From NCBI GenBank assembly GCA_015068455.1, contig SVKO01000001.1, positions 407,170 through 471,169 on the forward strand: a stretch of DNA of 64,000 nt, in the 5' to 3' direction. Source of the DNA: Oscillospiraceae bacterium. Its GTDB lineage: Bacteria > Bacillota > Clostridia > Oscillospirales > Oscillospiraceae. The translations under genes and the position numbers were made by a program. Positions 8,673 to 16,853 of the stretch are shown in pieces. The notes beneath the pieces were generated by a model. That model was not told where the DNA came from. It did no database searches and worked only from the letters and a program-made list of their open reading frames with translations. The first letter of the stretch is position 1, and each line of letters opens with the position of its first letter.

Positions 8673-9464
8673 TTACATTTTTTCGGCGTTTTTTGGGATG
8701 CGGACGGTGAGAATGATCTCCCTTTCGTCCTCCCGCCGGGAGCTGTCGGCGCCGATGCCCGCGCGGCGCAGCCGCGCGACGCCCTGGTCGATGGAGTTCA
8801 GCAGCTGCCCCACGTCCGGAGCGCTGCGTTTCGGCGCCGGGGTGCGCAGGATCGATTCGATGTATTCCTCCGCCTGGGCCACGTTGAATCCCCGCCGGGC
8901 GATCACGGCGACGGCGTCCAGCCGGGCCTGCTCCCCGGGCAGGCGCAGCAGGGCCCGGGCGTGACGCTCGGACAGGCGGTGCTCCCGCAGGGCCTCGCGC
9001 ACCGGGGCGGTATGGCGCAGCAGGCGCAGCTTGTTGGCCACGGCGCTCTGGCTTTTGCCGATGCGCAGGGCCGCCTGCTCCTGGCTCAGACCGTACAGAC
9101 GCATCAGCCGCGCCAGCCCCTCGGCCTCCTCTATGTAATCCAGATCCCGGCGCTGCAGATTTTCGATCAGCGCCACCATGCCGGACTCGGCCTCGTTCAC
9201 CGCCAGCAGGATGCAGGGCACCTCCCGCAGCCCCGCCAGCTTCGCCGCCCGCAGTCTGCGCTCCCCCGCCACCAGCTCGTAGCCGTCGGCGATGCGCCGC
9301 ACGCTCAGCGGCTGGATCACCCCGTAGCTCACGATGCTCTGGGCCAGCTCCTGCAGGCCGGTTTCGTCAAAGATCCGCCGCGGCTGGGCCGGATTCGGCC
9401 GGATCGCCCCCACGGGCAGCTGCATCACCCGGCCCGAGGCCAGGCGGGTCGTGTTTTTGGACAT
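8673..9464 (-). CDS. noc: ParB-family DNA-binding protein, Noc-like
   Basis: A 263-residue ParB/Spo0J-family protein. The N-terminal ParB/CTPase domain carries IRPNPAQPRR and GERRLRAAK. ENLQRRDLDYIEEAEG follows, then a helix-turn-helix at about 115-140 (LSQEQAALRIGKSQSAV) and a C-terminal dimerisation region ending in ILTVRIPK. That ending resembles the nucleoid-occlusion protein Noc more than Spo0J. Noc binds dispersed DNA sites and the membrane and blocks division over the chromosome. No parA or rsmG neighbour is present, which fits Noc but does not prove it; a plain ParB is the alternative. GGAGG precedes the ATG. Confidence 0.8.
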   Translation of the reverse strand: MSKNTTRLASGRVMQLPVGAIRPNPAQPRRIFDETGLQELAQSIVSYGVIQPLSVRRIADGYELVAGERRLRAAKLAGLREVPCILLAVNEAESGMVALIENLQRRDLDYIEEAEGLARLMRLYGLSQEQAALRIGKSQSAVANKLRLLRHTAPVREALREHRLSERHARALLRLPGEQARLDAVAVIARRGFNVAQAEEYIESILRTPAPKRSAPDVGQLLNSIDQGVARLRRAGIGADSSRREDEREIILTVRIPKNAEKM

Positions 9465-9530
9465 TGCGTTTCCTCCTTCCTGATTGTACCTCTATCATAG
9501 CCCGGCAGAAATAAAAAAGCGCGCGATCGG

Positions 9531-9559
9531 TTGTAAAACACCGCCCCGGATGGTACAAT
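9531..9559 (+). promoter_or_regulatory. promoter of the M29 aminopeptidase gene
   Basis: TTGTAA at 9531-9536 and TACAAT at 9554-9559 have a 17-bp spacer. The GTG start at 9587 is preceded by CGGAGG. Confidence 0.75.
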
Positions 9560-9586
9560 ATTGAAAAAGAAACCGGAGGAACCGCT

Positions 9587-10810
9587 GTGAAAAAAGCTAC
9601 GCTCAGAAACTATGCCCGGCTCATCGTGCGCACGGGCGTCAACGTGCAGAAGGGGCAGGAGGTCTTTATCAGCGCCGAGCTGGATCAGCCGGCGTTCGTG
9701 GCCATGGTGGTGGAGGAGGCCTACCGCGCCGGCGCGAAGCGCGTGGTGGTGGACTGGTCCTATCAGCCCCTGACCAAGCTGCATGTGCGCCATCAGCCCA
9801 TGAAGGTCCTGGGCGGCATGTCCGACTGGGAGCTTGCCCGCTGGCAGCACTACACCGAGGCGCTGCCCTGCCGGATCTATCTGCTCTCCGACGATCCCGA
9901 CGGCCTGCGGGGCGTCAACCAGACCAAACTGGCCAAGGCCCAGATGAAGATCATCCCCATCATCAAGCCCTACCGCGACAAGATCGAGAACCGCTACCAG
10001 TGGTGCATCGCCGCGGTGCCCGGCAGGGCCTGGGCCAAAAAGCTCTTCCCGGAGAAGCGGGCGGGCCAGGCGATCGAGGCCCTGTGGGAAGCGATCCTCC
10101 AGACCTCCCGGGCCGACGGCGACGATCCCACGGCCGCATGGCAGGCCCACAACAGGGCGCTCCAAAGCCGCTGCGCCCATCTCAATGCCCTGGGCATCCG
10201 CAAACTCCACTATTACGGCGACAACGGCACCGACCTCACCGTGGGCATGATCCCCGAGGGCCGCTTCCGCGGCGGCAGCGAAACGAGCCTGCAGAACATC
10301 GTCTTCAACCCCAACATCCCCACGGAGGAATGTTTTATCTCCCCGAAGCGCGGTGAAGCCGAGGGCGTCGTCTACGCCACCAAGCCCCTGTCCTACCAGG
10401 GACAGCTCATTGAGGATTTCTGGATCCGGTTTGCTGGCGGCAAGGCGGTGGAGTGGCACGCGGAGAAAAACGAATCTCTGCTGGGCGACCTCATCGGCAT
10501 GGACGAGGGCAGCGCCTACCTGGGCGAATGCGCCCTGGTGCCCCACGACAGCCCCATCAGCAACCTGGGACTGCTGTTCTACAACACCCTGTTCGACGAG
10601 AACGCCGCCTGCCACCTGGCCCTGGGCCTGGGCTTCGCCGACACCATCGACGGCTTTGAAAACCGCACCCTGGAAGAGTGCCGCGCCCTGGGCGTCAATG
10701 ATTCGGGCGTGCACGAGGACTTCATGATCGGCTATGCGGGCCTGAACATCGACGCCGAGACGGATTCCGGCACCGTGCCCGTCTTCCGAAACGGCGCCTG
10801 GGCATTTTGA
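9587..10810 (+). CDS. M29 family metallo-aminopeptidase (AmpS/PepS-like)
   Basis: A 407-residue cytoplasmic aminopeptidase of family M29, which removes N-terminal residues from peptides with a two-metal site. Typical parts are the N-terminal KGQEVFISAELDQPAFV region, EECFISPKRGEAEG near residue 245, the metal-site stretch SLLGDLIGMDEGSAYLGECA near 295 and a C-terminal NDSGVHEDFMIG. The GTG start is supported by GGAGG 7 nt upstream and a promoter. It is a single-gene transcript closed by a terminator. Confidence 0.9.
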   Translation: MKKATLRNYARLIVRTGVNVQKGQEVFISAELDQPAFVAMVVEEAYRAGAKRVVVDWSYQPLTKLHVRHQPMKVLGGMSDWELARWQHYTEALPCRIYLLSDDPDGLRGVNQTKLAKAQMKIIPIIKPYRDKIENRYQWCIAAVPGRAWAKKLFPEKRAGQAIEALWEAILQTSRADGDDPTAAWQAHNRALQSRCAHLNALGIRKLHYYGDNGTDLTVGMIPEGRFRGGSETSLQNIVFNPNIPTEECFISPKRGEAEGVVYATKPLSYQGQLIEDFWIRFAGGKAVEWHAEKNESLLGDLIGMDEGSAYLGECALVPHDSPISNLGLLFYNTLFDENAACHLALGLGFADTIDGFENRTLEECRALGVNDSGVHEDFMIGYAGLNIDAETDSGTVPVFRNGAWAF

Positions 10811-10824
10811 AATAAAAAAAGCAT

Positions 10825-10875
10825 GCACCCATAGACCCGGCGTCCCGCGTCCGGCCCCTATGGGTGCGTTTTTTT
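10825..10875 (+). terminator. intrinsic terminator after the aminopeptidase
   Basis: GCACCCATAG (10825-10834) pairs with CTATGGGTGC (10858-10867) across a GC-rich 23-nt loop, and seven T residues follow. Confidence 0.85.
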
Positions 10876-11050
10876 ACAGGCTTTCAAAAAAAGAAAAACC
10901 CGCAGGGGCGGCGACGGGGGCTTCGCCGCCTGGTCCCTTGCGGGATGACTGCATCGGCCCGCCGGAGGCATGACAGGCCCCGAGCATGGAACAAGCGGGC
11001 GGATGTGGGCATCCGCCCCTACGAAAAATTTTTTCGAGAAAACAGCATAT
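10876..11050. other. gene-free intergenic stretch with repeats
   Basis: No gene is seen in this stretch. It holds a GC-rich imperfect hairpin (about 10903-10947), the dispersed palindrome at 10997-11024 and an AT-rich run leading to the promoter of the second GntR/ABC operon. Confidence 0.6.
10997..11024. repeat. dispersed intergenic palindrome (copy 2)
   Basis: GGGCGGATG (10997-11005), the loop TGGG, then CATCCGCCC (11010-11018) and the tail CTACGA. It shares stem length, loop and tail with the copy at 7076-7106. Confidence 0.7.
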
Positions 11051-11087
11051 AACAGTTGACAACAGTTCAATACTGTTATATACTGTT
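11051..11087 (+). promoter_or_regulatory. promoter with nested operator of the second GntR/ABC operon
   Basis: TTGACA (11056-11061), 17 bp, TATACT (11079-11084). AACAGT (11061-11066) and ACTGTT (11072-11077) form an inverted repeat inside the spacer. A second pair, AACAGT (11051-11056) and ACTGTT (11082-11087), encloses both promoter boxes. This is the same nested design as at 997-1040 with a different sequence, as expected for autorepression by the next gene. Confidence 0.88.
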
Positions 11088-11120
11088 AACGATGAAACTC
11101 CCACGCGCGAGGAGGTCTAT

Positions 11121-11501
11121 ATGAATATCATCATCAGCACCCAGTCCATGACCCCGATCTACGAGCAGATCGTGGAGTCTGTCAAACACATGATCCTGTC
11201 CGGCGCACTGGCGGAGAACGATGCCCTGCCCTCGGTGCGGGCCCTGTCCCGGGAGCTGAAAATCAGCGCTCTCACGGTCAAGAAGGCCTACGACGTTCTG
11301 GAGGAGGAGGGCCTGACCGCCACGGTCCACGGCAAGGGCACCTACGTGCTCTCGCCGAACCGCAGCCTCATGCAGGAGGCCCAGCGGCGCGATCTGGAGC
11401 AGGATCTGGAATCCATTGTCGAGAAGGCAAAGCGCTACGGCGTCAGTCCGGAGGAGCTGCGCAGCATGCTCGACATCATCACGGAGGAATCATCATGCTG
11501 A
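11121..11501 (+). CDS. GntR-family transcriptional regulator, YtrA subfamily
   Basis: A 126-residue paralogue of the regulator at 1054. The GntR winged helix spans about residues 10-78 (LPSVRALSRELKISALTVKK), followed by a short helical tail. ATG 11121 has GAGGAGG upstream; an earlier open frame begins in the repeat region and has no ribosome binding site. Its end overlaps the start of the downstream ATPase gene by 7 nt. It probably represses its own three-gene operon through the palindromes at 11051-11087. Confidence 0.92.
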   Translation: MNIIISTQSMTPIYEQIVESVKHMILSGALAENDALPSVRALSRELKISALTVKKAYDVLEEEGLTATVHGKGTYVLSPNRSLMQEAQRRDLEQDLESIVEKAKRYGVSPEELRSMLDIITEESSC

Positions 11502-12340
11502 AACTGACAAATCTGCAGAAGAATTACGGAGATTTCCATCTGGACTGCACCATGGAGGTCCGGCCGGGCGCAATCACCGGCTTCATCGGCGCCAACGGTG
11601 CGGGCAAGAGCACCACGGTCAAGGCGGTGCTGGGGCTGATCCGGCCCGACGGCGGGAGGATCGAGCTTTTCGGCCGGCAGCTGGACGCACCCTCTCCCGC
11701 CGACAAGCGGCGCATGGGCGTGGCCCTGGCGGAGTCCGGCTTCAGCGGCGAGCTGACGGTGCGCGACGTGGAAAAAGTCCTGGCCGCCTTCTATCCCGGC
11801 TTCGATCCCGCCTTCTACCGGGCGAAGGCCGAGGCCCTGGGCCTGCCGATGAACAAGAAGATCAAGGAGTTTTCCACCGGTATGAAGGCCAAGCTCAAGG
11901 TGCTTGCCGCCATCTCCCACGGGGCGGAGCTGCTGCTCCTGGACGAACCCACGGCTGGCCTGGACGTACTGGCCCGGGATCAGCTCCTGGAGATGCTGCG
12001 GGAGTACGTGGAGGCAGACGAACGCCGGGCCATCCTCATCAGCTCCCACATCTCCGGCGACCTGGAGCAGCTTTGCGACGACTTCTATATGATCGACGAC
12101 GGAAAGATCATCTGCCATGAAGACACCGACCGCCTGCTCAGCGACTACGCCATCGTAAAGGTCGCGGAGCTCTCAGATGTGGATCTGCAGTACATCCTGC
12201 GCCGCCGCAGGGAGAGCTTCGGCTGGAGCCTGCTCACGGACCAGAAGCGGTTCTATGCCGAGAATTATCCCGGCCTGGTGATCGAACGGGTCACCCTGGA
12301 CGAATTCATCATGATGATGCTCAAAGGAGAGACGCTATGA
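11495..12340 (+). CDS. ABC transporter ATP-binding protein
   Basis: A 281-residue ABC ATPase with Walker A GANGAGKST at residues 32-40, signature STGMKAKLK near 128 and Walker B LLLLDEPTAGLD near 150. A C-terminal extension of about 60 residues follows the ATPase core. The ATG at 11495 lies inside the end of the regulator gene and the stop overlaps the permease ATG. It is predicted to energise the next-encoded membrane protein. The substrate is unknown; the context fits a YtrB-like exporter. Confidence 0.93.
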   Translation: MLKLTNLQKNYGDFHLDCTMEVRPGAITGFIGANGAGKSTTVKAVLGLIRPDGGRIELFGRQLDAPSPADKRRMGVALAESGFSGELTVRDVEKVLAAFYPGFDPAFYRAKAEALGLPMNKKIKEFSTGMKAKLKVLAAISHGAELLLLDEPTAGLDVLARDQLLEMLREYVEADERRAILISSHISGDLEQLCDDFYMIDDGKIICHEDTDRLLSDYAIVKVAELSDVDLQYILRRRRESFGWSLLTDQKRFYAENYPGLVIERVTLDEFIMMMLKGETL

Positions 12341-12978
12341 AAGGCTTACTGATCAAGGATCTTTGTCTGCTGCGCGGCCAGAAGCGGCTGGTGCCCCTGT
12401 TCCTGTTGCTGGCGGTGTGGTTCACCGTCCTGCACCAGGACGGCTTCGCCTTCCCCTTCCTGGGGATGATGGCCACGGTGCTGGCCAGCAGCACCATCAG
12501 CTATGATGAGCTGGACCGGGGCGAGGCGAGCCTGTTCTCCCTGCCCTTCTCCCGCGGCGCGTATGTGACAGAGAAGTACCTGCTCACCGCTCTGCTGCTG
12601 CTGGGCGCCATCGTCCTGGGACTGGTATGCACCCTGGCGCGAAGCGCCATCGCCCATGATGTGGAGCTGCGTGAAATGGGGGGATACATCGGCGCGATGG
12701 TGGCGGTGTGCGCCATCTTTGCGGGGGTCATGCTGCCGCTGCGCATCCGCTTCACCGGCGACCAGGGCCGCATCGCCATGCTCGTTTTGATGGCCGTGAT
12801 CATGCTGGTGGCGGTGGGGCTGATACGCCTGCTGCCGGCGCAGTCCGAGGCCGTGGCCGGCTTCTTCACCGGCCTGCCGAAGGGCGCGCTCATCGCCGGC
12901 GCGGCGGGTGTGTGCGTGCTGATCGTGCTGACGGGCTACCTGCTGGCCCTGCGCTGGATCAAGAAAAAAGAATACTGA
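12337..12978 (+). CDS. ABC-2-type permease subunit
   Basis: A 213-residue membrane protein with six hydrophobic segments (about residues 18-50, 78-100, 113-130, 145-165 and 180-205; the first stretch may hold two). It resembles the ABC-2 family membrane component found next to YtrA-type regulators. Translation is coupled to the ATPase gene by an ATGA overlap. It is the last gene of the operon. Confidence 0.85.
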   Translation: MKGLLIKDLCLLRGQKRLVPLFLLLAVWFTVLHQDGFAFPFLGMMATVLASSTISYDELDRGEASLFSLPFSRGAYVTEKYLLTALLLLGAIVLGLVCTLARSAIAHDVELREMGGYIGAMVAVCAIFAGVMLPLRIRFTGDQGRIAMLVLMAVIMLVAVGLIRLLPAQSEAVAGFFTGLPKGALIAGAAGVCVLIVLTGYLLALRWIKKKEY

Positions 12979-13011
12979 GATAACTGAGATAGATAAGATA
13001 GATAAACAACA

Positions 13012-13230
13012 AACGCGCCGGCCCTATGGGCCGGCGCGAAGACTGTCAAAATAAACGGAAGGCTCCAAGCATCGGAGGGAAGGAAAGTGTGAAAGGAAAC
13101 CGTCAGGGTTTCCTTTCGCGTTCAATCAAACCGATTTCCAAACATTTGAAAAAGTTTGGAAATCGCACGCAGCGCGGCAAATTTTTTTGCCACGCTGCGC
13201 GCCGGCCCATCGGGCCGGCGCGTTGTTTTT
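13012..13230. terminator. cluster of four hairpins between convergent operons
   Basis: The gap between the GntR/ABC operon and mrdA holds four stems. They are a CGCGCCGGCCC-type stem near 13014-13038, GAAAGGAAAC/GTTTCCTTTC (13091-13117), CGCAGCGCGGCAAA/TTTGCCACGCTGCG (13168-13199) and a second CGCGCCGGCCC stem (13198-13222). The last is followed by TTGTTTTT on the plus strand. The region probably terminates transcription from both sides. The first and fourth stems are near-identical direct repeats. Confidence 0.65.
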
Positions 13231-13240
13231 CGTTTTCGGT

Positions 13241-15313
13241 TTAATTGGCGACGCCCTCGCCGGGATAGGTCTCGTTGATGGTCTCCTCGGAGAAATAGTG
13301 GTCCAGGATATCCACCGCCACGCGGCCCAGGTTACCGCCCTGGGCGCCGTTTTCCACATAGATGGCAATGGCGATCTGGGGATCGTCCGCCGGAGCGAAC
13401 ACCACCAGCGACGCGTTGTCCGAGCCGCCGGAGCCGTGCTGGGCGGTGCCGGTCTTGGCGCAGACGGGGATGGGATAGTTCTCCAGGAAGGTCTTGGCGC
13501 TGCCCTCGGTGGCCGCCAGACGCATGCCCTCCTTGACCGCGTCGTAGGCGGTGTCGGAGATCTTGAAGCGGCTGAGCACCTGGGGCTCCACATCCTCCAG
13601 CAGCTGCTGATAATCCGCGGAGATGACTTTGCTCAGGAAGGTGGCCCGGTAGCGGGTACCGCGGTTGGCCAGGGTGCTGGTGTAGACGCACAGCTGCAGC
13701 GGCGTCAGCCGGTTTTCCGACTGGCCGATGGCGGCGGCCAGGGTATCGGCCTTGTACCATCCGGATTCATCCGGCTTGTCGGCATAGAGGATGGCCTTCG
13801 TCTCGGCGTTGGCCCGGTAGCCGACCTCCTCCGGCAGCTCCACGCCGGTCGGCTGCCCCAGGCCCATGGCTTTGGCCACCTTGTCGATCTCGTCGATGCC
13901 GGTCAGACGGCCAGCCTCATAGAAGTAGTAGTTGCACGAGACGCTCAGCGCGTGGGGCAGGTCCACCAGGCCGTGGGTCATGGTGCCTTCGGAGCTGGTC
14001 CAGATGTGGCACACGGGCTGATAGTCGGGATAGTAGGTATAGATGCCCTGGTCCTCGATGGAGTACCCGGGGCTGAGGGTATCCGAGTCGATGGCGGCCA
14101 CGGAGGTGATGGGCTTATAGACCGAGCCGGGGGGATAGGTGGCCAGCAGGGCCCGGTCCCACATGGGCGAACGCTCGTCGGCCATGAGCTTGTCATAGTC
14201 CTCGGAGAAGGTGGCGAGGTTGAAGGTGGGATAATTGGCGCAGGCCAGCACGTCGCCGGTCTTGATCTCCATGACCACGGCGGAGCCGGCCTTGGCGTCC
14301 TTGCCCTCGCCCTTGGTGTTGGGTACGCCGTTCTCGTTCAGGTCTTCGATGCATTCGGCCAGGGATTTTTCCGCCACTGCCTGCAGGCCGATGTCCAGGG
14401 TGGTCTCCACATTGGCGCCGGCCTTGGGCTCCTTGGAGTAGTGCTCCTCCACCACCATGCCGTCGGAGGTCACGGTGGTCACGCGCACGCCGTCCTCGCC
14501 GTGGAGATAGTCCTCAAAGGCCGCCTCCAGGCCGTCCTTGCCGATGGAGGCATTCATGGGATAGCCCTTGTTCTTGTACTGCTCGTATTCCTCGGCGTAG
14601 ATGGGACCGGTGCGGCCGAGGATGTGGGCGGCGTACTGGGTGTTGTACTCCCGGACGGTGGTGGTCTCCACGGTCATGCCCGGCACATTCAGCTCCATGA
14701 GCTTGGCAAGGCTGTCGGAATCCACGTCCGTCAGCAGGGCATAGGTGGGCAGGTTCGCCACGTTCACCAGCTCCAGTTCATAGCGCAGGCCGATGACGCG
14801 GCGGCAGTCCTCCTCCTCCCAGTCGTTGGGGATGTGGTAGGAATTCTTCATCAGCTTCACCAGCTGCTGGGCGGAGATGTCCGAGTCCCAGCTTCGCGCG
14901 GAAAGGTACTGGTGGAAATAGCTCTGCCAGGCCTCGGGATAGCCGTCCAGGGTGTACTCGTAGGGCTTTTTCAGGCTGACGGGCAGATGCTCGGCGTAGT
15001 TGAGACCCAGCGATTTGCACAGCCGCGTCAGCTGGCGCAGGCTTTCATTGGGATTGTCGGAGTTGTACAGCACGTAGCCGTTGATGATGAGGTTGTAGCT
15101 GGCGCGGTTGGACACCAGGATGTTGCCGTTGCGGTCGAGGATCTGGCCTCTGGCCGCGCTGACGGCGGTGGTGTAGGTGTCGGTGCTGATGGAGTTGTCG
15201 GAGACGGTGGCGTTGACCACCTGCACATTGTAGGCGCGCAGGCCGAAGAAGAACACCATCGCCGCCACCAGGACCAGAAATACGCCCACACGGAATTTCG
15301 TCATGCGTTCCAT
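13241..15313 (-). CDS. mrdA: penicillin-binding protein 2 (elongasome transpeptidase)
   Basis: A 690-residue class B PBP that cross-links peptidoglycan during cell elongation, working with RodA. A single N-terminal transmembrane helix spans about residues 8-27. A dimerisation domain follows, then the transpeptidase domain with SVYK at 397-400 (nucleophile Ser397), SCN at 459-461 and KTG at 620-622. ATG 15313 has GGAGG 6 nt upstream; the gene overlaps mreD by 13 nt, so the two are coupled. The layout matches MrdA rather than the division paralogue FtsI. Confidence 0.94.
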   Translation of the reverse strand: MERMTKFRVGVFLVLVAAMVFFFGLRAYNVQVVNATVSDNSISTDTYTTAVSAARGQILDRNGNILVSNRASYNLIINGYVLYNSDNPNESLRQLTRLCKSLGLNYAEHLPVSLKKPYEYTLDGYPEAWQSYFHQYLSARSWDSDISAQQLVKLMKNSYHIPNDWEEEDCRRVIGLRYELELVNVANLPTYALLTDVDSDSLAKLMELNVPGMTVETTTVREYNTQYAAHILGRTGPIYAEEYEQYKNKGYPMNASIGKDGLEAAFEDYLHGEDGVRVTTVTSDGMVVEEHYSKEPKAGANVETTLDIGLQAVAEKSLAECIEDLNENGVPNTKGEGKDAKAGSAVVMEIKTGDVLACANYPTFNLATFSEDYDKLMADERSPMWDRALLATYPPGSVYKPITSVAAIDSDTLSPGYSIEDQGIYTYYPDYQPVCHIWTSSEGTMTHGLVDLPHALSVSCNYYFYEAGRLTGIDEIDKVAKAMGLGQPTGVELPEEVGYRANAETKAILYADKPDESGWYKADTLAAAIGQSENRLTPLQLCVYTSTLANRGTRYRATFLSKVISADYQQLLEDVEPQVLSRFKISDTAYDAVKEGMRLAATEGSAKTFLENYPIPVCAKTGTAQHGSGGSDNASLVVFAPADDPQIAIAIYVENGAQGGNLGRVAVDILDHYFSEETINETYPGEGVAN

Positions 15314-15861
15314 GTCGAGCCTCCTCCCACGCGGTGGATCAGGCGGAACAGATAGTAGAAGACCGGGCAGCTCGGGATGCCCAGCAGGACGCCGGGCACA
15401 AGGATGCGGAAATACTGCCGGGCCGTGACGGTGTGCAGAAACAGCCGAAGCAGGTAGATCGCGCTCTCATGCACCAGGCAAAGTACAAAGCAGCATACGA
15501 TGCAGGTGACGATGTGCTCGCGCAGCAGGTTTTCCATGGCGATGCCCAGCCCCATTCCGCCCAGGGTGAGCACCAGAATGGACACGAAGCCCAGATCCGC
15601 GCCGGCCAGCGCCCAGGCGAAGCTGACGATCAGGGCAAAGACGGAGCCGCTGTCCGCGCCCTCGATGATGCACACGCAGCCCACGAAATAGGGCACGAGA
15701 TTCACCTTGATGCCGAACAGGGGACGGCGGCTGAGGATCACGCCCTGGATCACGAGGGTGAGCAGAAACGCGGCGGCATACAGCGCCCATTTGAGAATGA
15801 TTTTCCACTGCTGCCGGGTGATGCGCAGCTTTTGCAGCTGCCGCAGCGGTCGTTCGTCCAT
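15301..15861 (-). CDS. mreD: rod shape-determining protein MreD
   Basis: A 186-residue membrane protein with five to six hydrophobic segments starting near residue 25. Its gene lies directly upstream of mrdA, as in rod-shape operons. MreD is a small membrane member of the elongation machinery. ATG 15861 (MDERPLRQLQ) is supported by AAAGGAG; the longer open frame extends into the upstream gene without a ribosome binding site. The usual mreB and mreC are absent here, since the gene upstream is sufB-like. Confidence 0.85.
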   Translation of the reverse strand: MDERPLRQLQKLRITRQQWKIILKWALYAAAFLLTLVIQGVILSRRPLFGIKVNLVPYFVGCVCIIEGADSGSVFALIVSFAWALAGADLGFVSILVLTLGGMGLGIAMENLLREHIVTCIVCCFVLCLVHESAIYLLRLFLHTVTARQYFRILVPGVLLGIPSCPVFYYLFRLIHRVGGGSTWNA

Positions 15862-15925
15862 GGCGTTCTCCTTTCTGAATAATGATGACTTGTTCGCCGG
15901 GGTTTTCCTGGCACGAGGGAGGCTT

Positions 15926-16852
15926 TTAACGCAGGAAGCCGTCGAGGATGCGCTGTTCTGCCTCTTCATAGCTCAGGCCGAGGGTCATGAGCTTGAGGAT
16001 CTGCTCGCCGGCGATCTTGCCGATGGCGGCCTCGTGGATCAGGCTGGCGTCCACGTGGTTGCAGGTGATTTCGGGGATGGCCCGAACCTTGGCCCGGCCC
16101 ATGATGATGGCGTCGCACTGGACGTGGCCGAAGCAGTCGCAGTTGCCGGTGACCCGGGGATAGAAGATCTGGCTGGAGTTGTCCTGGGCCACGGAGCGGG
16201 AGATCACCTGGGTGCGGCTGCCGGCGCCGTCGAGGAAGACGTCCATTTCCGACACGGCCTTCTGATCGCCGTGGGTCAGCAGCTTTTCGGTGATGGTGAT
16301 CTCGCTGTTTTCGCCCTTGAGCTCGGCGCGGGTGTAGCGCTTGGTGTCGTCCACGCCGCGGATCTGGCTGGTTTCCAGGGTGACGGAGGCGCCCTCCTCG
16401 AGGTACAGCACGGTCTCGGGATTCAGGATGCGCTTGCCCAGGCCGTCGCCCTCGCCGTAGTGCTTTTCAATATAGCGGACCTTGGCGTTTTTGCCCACGT
16501 AGAAGGTGTGCACGCCCTCGTGCTGGCTGTCGCCGCAGCCGCCGCAGTTGTGGATGCCGCAGCCGGCCACGATGGTCACGTCGGCGCCCTCGCCCACAAA
16601 GAAGTCGTTATAGACCCGGTCCTTGAAGCCGGACTCGGTCAGCACCACGGGGATGTGGACGGATTCGGCCTTTGTGAAGGGCTTGATGCGGATGTCGATG
16701 CCGTCGCGATCGGTTTTCGAGACGATCTCGATGTTTTCGGTGTTTTGACGGAAAAGCTTCTGCCCGTCGGAGCGGATGTTGACCGCGCCGGAGGGCATAT
16801 TCACCATGTCCGCCACTTCGCGCAGGATGCGCTGTTGGATTTCATTCAGCAT
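15926..16852 (-). CDS. SufB/SufD-family Fe-S cluster assembly scaffold protein
   Basis: A 308-residue SufBD-core protein, clearly shorter than classical SufB (~470) because it lacks the long N-terminal domain. A Cys-rich stretch near residues 98-110 (GCGIHNCGGCGDSQHEG) and NCDCFGHVQCDAI near 235 are likely cluster ligands. The conserved C-terminal ITCNHVDASLIHEAAIGKI motif is present. It is encoded one base after sufC, so the two should form a SufBC-type complex. No sufS, sufU or sufD is next to it, which resembles the two-component minimal SUF (SMS) layout of some anaerobes. Confidence 0.88.
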   Translation of the reverse strand: MLNEIQQRILREVADMVNMPSGAVNIRSDGQKLFRQNTENIEIVSKTDRDGIDIRIKPFTKAESVHIPVVLTESGFKDRVYNDFFVGEGADVTIVAGCGIHNCGGCGDSQHEGVHTFYVGKNAKVRYIEKHYGEGDGLGKRILNPETVLYLEEGASVTLETSQIRGVDDTKRYTRAELKGENSEITITEKLLTHGDQKAVSEMDVFLDGAGSRTQVISRSVAQDNSSQIFYPRVTGNCDCFGHVQCDAIIMGRAKVRAIPEITCNHVDASLIHEAAIGKIAGEQILKLMTLGLSYEEAEQRILDGFLR

Positions 16853-16853
16853 A

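Noticed and set aside
13187-15355. 722-codon plus-strand open frame
   Set aside because: It is antisense to mrdA, rich in Gly/Ala/Val/His/Asp as expected for the complement of GC-rich coding DNA, and has no recognisable domain.
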